A stretch of DNA of 6,575 nucleotides, from contig CALEMD010000139.1 in the NCBI GenBank assembly GCA_937902945.1, forward strand, positions 1 through 6,575. Direction: 5' to 3'. This document shows positions 1 through 6,096 of the stretch, in pieces. The notes beneath the pieces are model-generated. The model was not told the DNA's origin. It ran no database searches and worked only from the letters and a program-made list of their open reading frames with translations. The first letter of the stretch is position 1. Each line of letters starts with the position of its first letter. This stretch comes from an uncultured Erysipelotrichaceae bacterium (lineage in GTDB: Bacteria; Bacillota_I; Bacilli_A; Erysipelotrichales; Erysipelotrichaceae). A program made the translations under genes and the position numbers.

Positions 1-805
1 CAATTGATACCGGTATTCTTCTCAGCAGTGTTTTCAGCAGAACATCTTCCGGTTTAGCAGTCGTCGCAAATACAATTCGGCATGACGAATGATACCAATG
101 CTCATTGTCTCCAAGCCGATGATATACTCCTTTATCCATGAACAGGAACAGTTTCTCCTGACACTCCGCTTTCAGACTCTGCACCTCATCAAGAAACAGA
201 AGACCGCCATCTGCAAGCTGTATCAGTCCTGCATTATCCTGATCAGCACCTGTATATGCACCTTTTCTGCATCCAAAAAGATTTGCAGTAAGAAGTTCCG
301 GATTGTTTGCATATTCACTGCAGTTCAGCACTACCAGCTGTTTGTTCTTTTCAATGCATCCTTTATTGATTCCATATTCATACATCAGTCTTGCGATCAT
401 GCTCTTGCCGGTGCCAGTCGGTCCATGAAGAAGCACAGGCAGTCCATTCGGCGGATAGCATACCGCTGCTTTGCATCTTTCTACAACATGAAAAAGAGAG
501 CCATTTGCACCGATCATCGTATCAAAATCGGTAGAGCGATGTGTCATATCTTCAATGCTGTTATATATGCTCTTGCTTACTGCAATCCCTTTTTCTTCCA
601 GTGCTTCTGTATTGAAAAAATACACAGGACGGCTGTTGACCTTAACTGCCTTTCCTTCCTGTACAAACTCATTCAGATACTGGGAAACAGCATTGCGGCT
701 CAGATCCAGTTCATTTGCCATGCAAAGAGCAGTATAGCTGTCATTTGCCTTAGCTCCATATTTCATCGTATTTTCATACAGCAGATGCAGCAGTTTATCT
801 TTCAT
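1..805 (-). CDS. LevR-like sigma-54-dependent transcriptional activator, N-terminal part (runs off the window)
   Basis: Reading leftward from ATG at 805, 268 codons stay open to the window edge, so the C-terminus is missing. An N-terminal winged-helix-like segment (about residues 25-62) is followed by an AAA+ sigma-54 interaction domain. Visible motifs are Walker A GPTGTGKS (128-135), the sigma-54 contact loop GAYTGA (182-187), Walker B LLFLDE (202-207) and RRIPVSI at the very edge, a string typical of PTS-regulation-domain activators. Known members of this class (LevR, ManR type) carry PRD and EIIA/EIIB-like domains after the AAA+ core and switch on mannose-family PTS operons through RpoN; those domains would lie outside the window. 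The start has a good ribosome site (GGAG at 812-815, six bases from ATG). It lies 60 bases downstream of a PTS IIB gene on the same strand, consistent with sugar-PTS control. Family assignment is firm; the target operon is not visible. Confidence 0.93.
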   Translation of the reverse strand, partial: MKDKLLHLLYENTMKYGAKANDSYTALCMANELDLSRNAVSQYLNEFVQEGKAVKVNSRPVYFFNTEALEEKGIAVSKSIYNSIEDMTHRSTDFDTMIGANGSLFHVVERCKAAVCYPPNGLPVLLHGPTGTGKSMIARLMYEYGINKGCIEKNKQLVVLNCSEYANNPELLTANLFGCRKGAYTGADQDNAGLIQLADGGLLFLDEVQSLKAECQEKLFLFMDKGVYHRLGDNEHWYHSSCRIVFATTAKPEDVLLKTLLRRIPVSI

Positions 806-865
806 TTATTACTCCGATCTTTGTGTTTACTATCATATCTTTCAGCGCTGACTATGTCACGCATC

Positions 866-1360
866 CTAAAAATGTATTTCCTTCAATTCCTCACGGATGC
901 TTCCAGGTACATCCTGGGCAAATAATGTGCTTCCTGAATCGATCAGTTCTCTGAGGTTTTCAGCATCCTGTTCATCAAGGTATATTTTCTTGGTGATCGG
1001 CTTCTTGCCATGACTGTAGTGCATATTGCCAATGTTTATCAATGGCAGTGCAACTCCTCTGCGAACAATTTCTAAAGCCGCCAATGGTGTACGGACCACT
1101 AAGAATATTTTTTTCTCAGCAGGCTTATGAAGTATAATCTGAACAAATTCCTCTATTGAAAAGAAATAGATATCTACACTGCTGCTTTTCGCAATGCTTG
1201 CCATCAGCCTCTGCTGAAGCATATCATTTCTGACTTCATCATCAGTTACAACAATGACTTCCGCGCCAAGTGTATTCGTCCAGGTAACACCGACCTGTCC
1301 ATGTACAAGACGGTTGTCAATTCTAGTAAGCAGTATTTTATCGCTGTTGTTCTCAGTCAT
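866..1360 (-). CDS. PTS mannose/fructose/sorbose-family enzyme IIB (GalNAc/AgaV-like)
   Basis: This is a 164-residue cytoplasmic phosphotransferase subunit, full length for the family. In mannose-family PTS systems IIB takes phosphate from IIA on a histidine and passes it to sugar at the IIC/IID permease. The N-terminal active-site motif RIDNRLVHGQV (13-23) gives His20 as the phosphorylated residue. The later stretch INIGNMHYSHGKK resembles AgaV/AgaB-type N-acetylgalactosamine IIB proteins, so an amino-sugar substrate is my best guess, not a demonstrated one. A good ribosome site (GGAG, six bases before ATG) lies in the 18-base gap after the capA-like gene. No IIA, IIC or IID gene is visible next to it; they could lie beyond the left edge. 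The LevR-like activator comes directly after it, and in known systems IIB phosphorylates such regulators, so it may be a signalling as well as a transport component. Confidence 0.93.
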   Translation of the reverse strand: MTENNSDKILLTRIDNRLVHGQVGVTWTNTLGAEVIVVTDDEVRNDMLQQRLMASIAKSSSVDIYFFSIEEFVQIILHKPAEKKIFLVVRTPLAALEIVRRGVALPLINIGNMHYSHGKKPITKKIYLDEQDAENLRELIDSGSTLFAQDVPGSIREELKEIHF

Positions 1361-1378
1361 TCATTTCTCCGATCACTT

Positions 1379-2566
1379 TTATACTCCACCCACCTGGATG
1401 GAAGAATCATAGGCAGTAATGATACCTGTATACTCCTCATAGATGCTCTGATACCCTGGCAGCAGTGTATCATCCAGCTGTGAGAAAGGATATACCTTGA
1501 ATTGCGTAAAGCCTGGTGCGTAGTAGGTATAGATCAGATCAGCTCTTGGCTGTTCAATCACAGTACTGCTGCTGCCATCAGGTTCTACCGTTTTTGTGAT
1601 GGTCACTCCAGCAATCATTCCAATCAGACGGGGTTGCTGATCCTGCGCACTGATCATATTGCCCAGCGAATAGAAACAGATTGTATCATCTATCCATTCA
1701 ACCGGTTCTATAACATGCGGATGACAGCCAATGATAATATCTGCGCCAGCATCAGAAAGCTGCTGTGCCAAAGAGCGCTGCTCTTCATTTGCTTCTGTAG
1801 AATATTCTGTGCCCCAATGCATTGCAATCATCACAACATCGGATATCTGATCTGCCTGTCTTACCTTCTCAAGCATTTCTTCTTCATGGCCGGCATATAC
1901 ATTGACCATATATTCTTTGCCTTCCGGTGCAGTCAAGCCATTGCATCCATATGTATAGGAAAGATATGTATAGGTTATCCCGTTGATCTCATGCACCGGC
2001 AGTGCATCTGCTTCTTCCTGACTCAGATAGGTGCCTGCTGTTACAACGTTTTTCTGGTTCTTCCAATAGGTCAGAGAATTTTCAATACCCTGTTCCCCTT
2101 TATCCAGTGAATGATTATTGGCAGTGGACACAAGATTGAATCCAAGATCCACCATGGCATCTCCAAACTCCTGCGGTGTATTGAACTGCGGATAGGAAGA
2201 CAGTCCGAGTTCCGTTCCTCCTAGAATTGTTTCCTGGTTGTAGTACTTCAGATCATACTTATCCACAATCGGTCTTAGATTCTCCAGCATGCCGGAGAAG
2301 TCATAGCTTCCATCATCCTGCTTTGCATCATAGTATACAGCACCATGTATCAATCCATCCCCGGTCATGAATAGATCGGCTGTATAGACTTCTGGGGTTG
2401 GAACCGGGGTGGCAGTCGGTGACGCTGTCGGCTGTACTGCCGCTTCCTCTTTCGGTGCATTCTTCGAATACAGATGCCAGCCATATACACCGGCTATGGC
2501 CAGTGCAAGCACTGCTATTGCGATGTATACCTGTTTCTTCAGATGTCTTTTTGTCTTCACATGCAT
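1379..2566 (-). CDS. CapA-family (PGA_cap) metallophosphoesterase-like protein, membrane anchored
   Basis: The protein has 395 residues. A basic N-terminus (MHVKTKRHLKKQ) and one hydrophobic helix (about 13-30) suggest a membrane anchor with the domain outside. A Pro/Thr/Ala-rich linker (about 45-60) leads into a CapA/PGA_cap domain. Motifs in order are TGDGLIHG (68-75), NNHSLDKG (150-157), MHWGTEY (249-255), GCHPHVIEPVEW (280-291) and SLGNMIS (300-306), a calcineurin-like fold with metal-binding Asn/His residues. CapA is known from poly-gamma-glutamate capsule synthesis, but stand-alone members are common in Bacillota and their substrate is often unknown. No capB/capC genes are visible, so capsule synthesis is not implied here. 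The start overlaps the ogt stop by ten bases and lacks a clear ribosome site, which suggests translational coupling. A GTG at codon 3 is an alternative start. Confidence 0.92.
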   Translation of the reverse strand: MHVKTKRHLKKQVYIAIAVLALAIAGVYGWHLYSKNAPKEEAAVQPTASPTATPVPTPEVYTADLFMTGDGLIHGAVYYDAKQDDGSYDFSGMLENLRPIVDKYDLKYYNQETILGGTELGLSSYPQFNTPQEFGDAMVDLGFNLVSTANNHSLDKGEQGIENSLTYWKNQKNVVTAGTYLSQEEADALPVHEINGITYTYLSYTYGCNGLTAPEGKEYMVNVYAGHEEEMLEKVRQADQISDVVMIAMHWGTEYSTEANEEQRSLAQQLSDAGADIIIGCHPHVIEPVEWIDDTICFYSLGNMISAQDQQPRLIGMIAGVTITKTVEPDGSSSTVIEQPRADLIYTYYAPGFTQFKVYPFSQLDDTLLPGYQSIYEEYTGIITAYDSSIQVGGV

Positions 2567-3021
2567 GCACCCGCTTTCTCTATTGCCAGCAGTTTCTTCT
2601 TATAGGAAATACCTGCTGCATATCCTGTCATACTGCCATCTGCTCCTATTACTCTGTGGCATGGAACAATCACTGCAATCGGATTGTTATGCACAGCATT
2701 GCCTATTGCCCGGGCTGCATTCGGTCTTCCTACAGCCGCAGCTATCTGTCCATAGCTCTGTGTTCTGCCATAAGGTATCTGCCGCAGTCTATTCCATACT
2801 TCTGTCTGGAATGAAGTTCCATGCATGGAAAGAGGAAGATCAAACGTCTTTCTTTTTCCTTCCATATATTCATTTATTTCCTGTTCTGCTCTCACTAAAA
2901 GAACAGAATCCGATTTCTTCAATGCTTTTCCTCTGCAGAAGTCCATTCTGCAGATTCCTTCTCCATCCTCTTCAATTTCCATCTGTCCGACCATTGTCTG
3001 AATGACACAGGTGTTTTTCAT
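2557..3021 (-). CDS. ogt: Methylated-DNA--protein-cysteine S-methyltransferase
   Basis: This 154-residue suicide DNA-repair protein removes alkyl groups from O6-alkylguanine (and O4-alkylthymine) by moving them to its own cysteine. The catalytic PCHRVIG motif is at 120-126, with Cys121 as acceptor and His122 next to it. The DNA-binding helix region (about 84-110, IPYGRTQSYGQIAAAVGRP...) contains the family arginine at 104 in NAARAIG, and NNP at 112-114 fits the asparagine hinge. Length matches single-domain Ogt/MGMT enzymes; there is no Ada regulatory domain. A strong GGGGGAG ribosome site sits about ten bases before the ATG, in the 17-base gap after the hydrolase gene. Its stop lies within the start of the capA-like gene. 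It seems to be carried along in the operon rather than to share a pathway with its neighbours. Confidence 0.96.
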   Translation of the reverse strand: MKNTCVIQTMVGQMEIEEDGEGICRMDFCRGKALKKSDSVLLVRAEQEINEYMEGKRKTFDLPLSMHGTSFQTEVWNRLRQIPYGRTQSYGQIAAAVGRPNAARAIGNAVHNNPIAVIVPCHRVIGADGSMTGYAAGISYKKKLLAIEKAGACM

Positions 3022-3038
3022 AAGAGTTATTCTCCCCC

Positions 3039-4124
3039 TCAGGATTTTTTCTCTCCCGAAAATGCTATCTCCGCAAGATTCTTAACCAGCCGTTTTGAAG
3101 TCTTGCTGGCTGCCGCCATAGATTTAATGACTTCTATCATTCCTTTTCCAGTCACCTGCTGCATAGTCTTTGCACCGCCTGCCGCAAGAGCCGCAAAGAA
3201 TTCATCAATGAAGATCTTTCTTTCTTCAAATGTTGCGTCATTTGCCCACTGCATAATGGTATCTGTCAGCCATATACTGAGACGGTCATGCTTATCTGTC
3301 TTCTGCAGATTCATGCCATCCAAGAGCCACGACATCATGTCATGCTGATCAGCCGCAGTATTCTTTGACTTAACAATCACTGTATTATTAAAAGCATATT
3401 CATATGCCTTGCCGATCATGCAGAATTCCGGAAGTATTCTGAACACCTTATCTTCTACTGCCTTCAGTTTCTCCATATCAAATATCTCTGGGCAGAAACC
3501 AGGTCCATCATTATCATATATTCCAATAACCTGTGAGAATTTTCTTGATGTCAGCCAGGCACATGCATATACTGCTAAGTTGCCGCCTTTTGAATGTCCG
3601 CCGACATAGTATTTTCTTCCGAACTTCACCACTTCCTGCAGATACTGTTCCGCCAGTTTCTGCGCAGGAATTCTAGAAAAGGAAAGCATGAAGTCTTCTT
3701 TCCAGCCAACAATGGAATCATCCGTACCGCGGAAGGCCACAAAAGAGGTGCGATGCGGCATCATAAACTCCACAGCCGCAAACTGTACCTGTTTCTCTTC
3801 TTCAAAAACATCTATGTAGTATCGCAGTTCTACATCAGCGAAGCGTCTGCTTGTGCATACTTTTTTAAAGAATTCTTTATAACTGCCGTATAAAGTTCTC
3901 AGATCATAGGAATTCTCTTTTTCAATGATCCGATTGCATTTCCTAAGTGATATGCCTTCCGTATCCATCTGTTTCAGCACCTTGCCGAAATCCACATACG
4001 CAAGCTGACAGAAAACAAGATTATCAAGCACATTGAAAGGTGCTTCATCAAAGCTAAGATCTCCACGCCAGCGGATATAATCCGCCAAAGTTTCCTTAAT
4101 CCCTTTTCGATCAGCTGTTTCCAT
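3039..4124 (-). CDS. Mbeg1/DUF2974-type alpha/beta hydrolase
   Basis: This is a 361-residue cytoplasmic protein with no signal peptide or membrane helix. The N-terminal part (about 13-46, ADYIRWRGDLSFDEAPFN then DNLVFCQLAYVDF) is the opening typical of the DUF2974/Mbeg1-like lipase family. FRGTDD (131-136) and the nucleophile elbow GGHSKGGN (175-182, Ser178) show an alpha/beta hydrolase core. NDGPGF (205-210) probably supplies the acid (Asp206) and His261 in DQHDMMSW is the likely catalytic histidine. The substrate is unknown; the lipase label comes from fold similarity only. It starts 23 bases after the PEBP lipoprotein gene. No Shine-Dalgarno sequence is evident; instead an extended -10-like TGCTAGAAT ends seven bases before the ATG, so an extra leaderless transcript is possible. 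It is followed 17 bases later by ogt. Confidence 0.9.
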   Translation of the reverse strand: METADRKGIKETLADYIRWRGDLSFDEAPFNVLDNLVFCQLAYVDFGKVLKQMDTEGISLRKCNRIIEKENSYDLRTLYGSYKEFFKKVCTSRRFADVELRYYIDVFEEEKQVQFAAVEFMMPHRTSFVAFRGTDDSIVGWKEDFMLSFSRIPAQKLAEQYLQEVVKFGRKYYVGGHSKGGNLAVYACAWLTSRKFSQVIGIYDNDGPGFCPEIFDMEKLKAVEDKVFRILPEFCMIGKAYEYAFNNTVIVKSKNTAADQHDMMSWLLDGMNLQKTDKHDRLSIWLTDTIMQWANDATFEERKIFIDEFFAALAAGGAKTMQQVTGKGMIEVIKSMAAASKTSKRLVKNLAEIAFSGEKKS

Positions 4125-4147
4125 GCTTTTATTCTAGCATATTCCAG

Positions 4148-4720
4148 CTACTCAGCCTGAACCGTCCCACTGATATATGCCGAGGAAATAATATTTCCCA
4201 CTTTTCCATCAGCGGTATCCAGCATTGTTTCCATCTGTTCCAATGAGCCATTGCCCGCATCAAATGTCCCCGGCCATGCATCCGCCGGTCCTTTCAATGC
4301 ATAGATATGAATCTCATAGGTGTGTGTGCCTGAAGGCGGATATGGACCTTTATAGGAACTTGAAGATAATGACTCTCCTGCCTCCAATGCATTGTCATGG
4401 ATTCCATAAGCCTGCCAATGAAGCCAATTATCAGCCGAGATATCAATCATGTATATAGCATATTCCTCTGCTTCAGGCACAGATGTCCACGCCAGTTCCG
4501 GAGAGATATTTTCTCCTTTTGACAGACTTGTAATCCGATCTGCCCATACGCCATCCTGCAGATCTTCTGAAGTTATCTGCATCTGCACTGCAGTTTCTGT
4601 ATCTGCAGTCTCAGCAATTGCAGTGCTGACGGGTGTCTGTTCTATTTCCTTCGGTGAAGAACTGCACGCACTGAGCAGCAGTCCCACTGCCAATATCACT
4701 GTTATTTTTTTCTTCTGCAT
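4148..4720 (-). CDS. PEBP-family (YbhB/YbcL-like) lipoprotein
   Basis: The 190-residue protein opens with a lipoprotein signal: MQKKK, a hydrophobic core, then lipobox LSAC with Cys19 as the lipidated residue. It should therefore sit on the outer face of the membrane. A Ser/Thr/Glu-rich tether (20-50) leads to a phosphatidylethanolamine-binding-protein domain. Diagnostic pieces are ISPELAW (72-78), LHWQAYGI (100-107) and YKGPYPPSGTHTYEIHIYAL (123-142). The anion-pocket residues appear to be Asp93, His101 and His133. The usual DPDAP loop is altered to DISADN, so the second Asp is lost. Bacterial PEBP proteins have poorly known ligands; function here is open. The start lies inside the end of the DUF3784 gene (19-base overlap) and has an AAGGA ribosome site six bases upstream, within that gene's coding sequence. 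Confidence 0.92.
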   Translation of the reverse strand: MQKKKITVILAVGLLLSACSSSPKEIEQTPVSTAIAETADTETAVQMQITSEDLQDGVWADRITSLSKGENISPELAWTSVPEAEEYAIYMIDISADNWLHWQAYGIHDNALEAGESLSSSSYKGPYPPSGTHTYEIHIYALKGPADAWPGTFDAGNGSLEQMETMLDTADGKVGNIISSAYISGTVQAE

Positions 4721-5070
4721 TCTTTTCCTTCTGATTCGGTCAGACGAAATCTGCCGAATGCTTTTTCTTCATCCAAATGTACATCTTTGAAAAACAGCAC
4801 TGCCCAGATAATCAATACGGGTATGCAAAGATAGGAAGAAATATAATAGCTTAGCAATGCACCGACAGATAGCAATGCCGACCATAGAAACATGTTATTG
4901 CGCATCTCTTTGACCATTGCATCTTTGTCATACAGTTTCTGTCTTTCCCGGCTAAGTGTATTGAAGCCGCTGATCATCTGCGCCGCACGGCCTTTTGCAA
5001 ACGCAAAGACAATTCCCATAGCCGCAAACAGAACTGCAAACATCACACATGTATATGTGCCTGTATCCAT
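4702..5070 (-). CDS. DUF3784 family small membrane protein
   Basis: The protein has 122 residues from the chosen start and about three hydrophobic helices (roughly 5-25, 60-76 and 81-94). Between helix 1 and helix 2 is the cytoplasmic-looking motif GFNTLSRERQKLYDKDAM (35-52), which matches the G(Y/F)NTMS...KYD pattern of DUF3784 proteins of Bacillota. No function is established for the family. An ATG seven codons upstream (5091) is in frame, but I chose 5070 because GGAGGA lies at 5078-5083, seven bases before it, and the upstream ATG overlaps a likely -10 box. It appears to be the first gene of the leftward operon and overlaps the following lipoprotein gene by 19 bases. The C-terminus is charged and ends in RRKK. 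Confidence 0.82.
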   Translation of the reverse strand: MDTGTYTCVMFAVLFAAMGIVFAFAKGRAAQMISGFNTLSRERQKLYDKDAMVKEMRNNMFLWSALLSVGALLSYYISSYLCIPVLIIWAVLFFKDVHLDEEKAFGRFRLTESEGKECRRKK

Positions 5071-5077
5071 ACATTGT

Positions 5078-5083
5078 TCCTCC
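5078..5083 (-). promoter_or_regulatory. Ribosome binding site fixing the DUF3784 start
   Basis: GGAGGA on the minus strand, seven bases from ATG 5068-5070. It lies inside codons 3-5 of the longer reading frame that begins at 5091, so it supports the shorter product. Confidence 0.8.
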
Positions 5084-5089
5084 GTTTCC

Positions 5090-5098
5090 ATTATGACA
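5090..5098 (-). promoter_or_regulatory. Candidate extended -10 promoter for the leftward operon
   Basis: The minus strand reads TGTCATAAT, an extended -10 (TGn plus a 5/6 match to TATAAT). No good -35 is seen at normal spacing. Transcription would start near 5083, at the ribosome site, giving a very short leader. It overlaps the upstream in-frame ATG at 5091, which argues against that start. It faces away from the M28 gene, whose start is about 45 bases to the right. Confidence 0.5.
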
Positions 5099-5106
5099 CA
5101 TTCACA

Positions 5107-5134
5107 TTGAATCGATCATAGAAACTGGTACACT
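5107..5134 (+). promoter_or_regulatory. Weak candidate promoter for the M28-like gene
   Basis: TTGAAT (5107-5112) and TACACT (5129-5134) are separated by 16 bases, each a 4/6 match to consensus. The -10 ends six bases before the ATG at 5141, and no ribosome site is visible, so a leaderless message would be implied. This is only a pattern match. Confidence 0.3.
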
Positions 5135-5140
5135 GAATGC

Positions 5141-5737
5141 ATGAACACAGCCAACATTCACTCCATCACCCATACTCTTCTGCAGGATTACCAATGCAGA
5201 AAAGGCAGACAGTATAAGAAACGCTTCTATGCATTTATTGAGAAATTTGCCAATGACAACACATCTGGAGTTGCGGCCGTGCTGAGTCTGATTGCATCAT
5301 TGGATCACGAGGAAAGAAAGAATGTCTGCTTTGTCCTTTTTGACAACGAAGAAGCAGGCCTGCTTTGCTCAAGCAGTTTCTCCAAGACATTCAAGCATTT
5401 CAGAACTGTGCCGGTATTCAATCTCGACTGTGTTGGAGATGGGGACCATTTCCTTTTCAAGTACAGGAAGAAAGATAGGAATATGTCTTTCATCAATACA
5501 TGTCTTGCATTGCAGAAAGAGAATCCCGAAATGATTGTAACCAGCAGAGGATACTATCCATCGGATCAGGAAAATTTCAAGCATGGTATCGGTATTGCGG
5601 CCATGAAGAGAGACAGAAACTTCGGTATTTATTACTTCAGCAGGATTCACACAAAACACGATACTGTGCTGCAGGAAGAGAATATTGTGAAGATTGTGGA
5701 GATTCTTGCAACAGTGATTCACAGTCTCACGGAATAG
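5141..5737 (+). CDS. M28-type metallopeptidase with an apparent internal deletion
   Basis: The 198-residue protein has the catalytic core of an M28 (aminopeptidase-like) zinc peptidase: NDNTSGVAAVL (38-48, Asp39 bridging metal), VLFDNEEAGLL (65-75, Glu70 base and Glu71 ligand), NLDCVGDGD (94-102, Asp96 ligand) and RIHTKHDT (168-175, His170 ligand). Residues 9-36 look like the usual extreme N-terminus of Bacillota members of this group. In full-length relatives, as I recall them, a long stretch including a His-x-Asp metal motif (AHYDT type) and often membrane helices lies between these parts. Here they are joined directly, so the first metal ligand is absent. The rest of the frame is intact. 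It may be a decaying gene or a product with changed activity. The ATG has no ribosome site, and no other in-frame start exists before the upstream stop at 5108-5110. It is the only protein gene on this strand. Confidence 0.78.
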   Translation: MNTANIHSITHTLLQDYQCRKGRQYKKRFYAFIEKFANDNTSGVAAVLSLIASLDHEERKNVCFVLFDNEEAGLLCSSSFSKTFKHFRTVPVFNLDCVGDGDHFLFKYRKKDRNMSFINTCLALQKENPEMIVTSRGYYPSDQENFKHGIGIAAMKRDRNFGIYYFSRIHTKHDTVLQEENIVKIVEILATVIHSLTE

Positions 5738-5790
5738 CAAACCAGCACTGCACCTTCTTCAAATCCGCTGTAGCATTTTCATAGCCTGTT

Positions 5791-5799
5791 TGCTATAAT
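5791..5799 (+). promoter_or_regulatory. Extended -10 promoter of tRNA-Pro
   Basis: TGCTATAAT is a perfect TATAAT with the TGn extension. The hexamer at the -35 position (5771-5776, TAGCAT) is poor. The bases after the -10 (AAGAGGCGC) are purine- and GC-rich, as often seen before stable RNA genes. The tRNA begins 20 bases downstream. Confidence 0.7.
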
Positions 5800-5819
5800 A
5801 AGAGGCGCTGAAAAGGCAT

Positions 5820-5896
<77 letters not shown>

Positions 5897-5907
5897 CTGA
5901 AAAAAAT

Positions 5908-5948
5908 GCTCAGAACCCTTATATCTAAACTGGTTCTGAGCTTTTATT
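5908..5948 (+). terminator. Intrinsic terminator after tRNA-Pro (possibly bidirectional)
   Basis: GCTCAGAACC (5908-5917) pairs perfectly with GGTTCTGAGC (5932-5941) around a 14-base loop, followed by TTTTATT. On the opposite strand the same stem is followed by ATTTTTT, so it could also stop leftward transcripts before they read antisense to the tRNA. Confidence 0.88.
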
Positions 5949-5987
5949 CATTTTGGATAGCTTTCCATTGATAATCTTATTAGGTTC

Positions 5988-6019
5988 TTGTCTAACATTT
6001 ATCTAACAAAGTTAGACAA
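5988..6019. repeat. Inverted repeat with nested TCTAAC copies
   Basis: TTGTCTAAC (5988-5996) is the exact reverse complement of GTTAGACAA (6011-6019). A second TCTAAC (6002-6007) lies between them and can form its own 6-bp hairpin with GTTAGA (6011-6016). There is no T-run after it, so it is not an evident terminator. It is AT-rich and lies between two terminators, outside any gene. A protein-binding or old integration site is possible but unproven. Confidence 0.6.
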
Positions 6020-6051
6020 TAGCAAGAGAAAACAGCTAAAAGAAATGACAT

Positions 6052-6089
6052 CAAAAGAAAACCGTCATTGCCTTGGCGGTTTTCTTTTG
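6052..6089 (-). terminator. Intrinsic terminator of the DUF2871 gene (bidirectional shape)
   Basis: CAAAAGAAAACCG (6052-6064) pairs perfectly over 13 bp with CGGTTTTCTTTTG (6077-6089); the stem can extend three more pairs inward with one G-U. Read leftward it is a GC-containing hairpin followed by TTTTCTTTT, eight bases after the DUF2871 stop codon. Read rightward it has the same shape. Confidence 0.85.
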
Positions 6090-6096
6090 TTAGCGA

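Noticed and set aside
89..925. A 278-codon rightward open frame
   Set aside because: It lies antisense to the sigma-54 activator, whose Walker and GAYTGA motifs prove the other strand. The rightward protein is Cys/Ile/Phe-rich, has no recognisable domain and runs past the gene boundary into the IIB gene.
806..1400. A -24/-12 sigma-54 promoter near the IIB and activator genes
   Set aside because: No convincing TGGCAC-N5-TTGC match is seen there on either strand. The activator's targets must lie elsewhere.
1502..2110. A 202-codon rightward open frame
   Set aside because: It is antisense to the CapA domain core, with no family motif and a composition typical of shadow frames.
2409..3005. Overlapping rightward frames of 198 and 138 codons
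   Set aside because: They cover the ogt gene antisense; ogt has its full active site on the minus strand.
5071..5091. Longer DUF3784 start at ATG 5089-5091
   Set aside because: The added seven codons contain the ribosome site for the next ATG, and the upstream ATG overlaps a likely -10 box.
5369..5740. A 123-codon leftward open frame
   Set aside because: It is antisense to the M28-like gene, which carries clear metal-site motifs on the plus strand.
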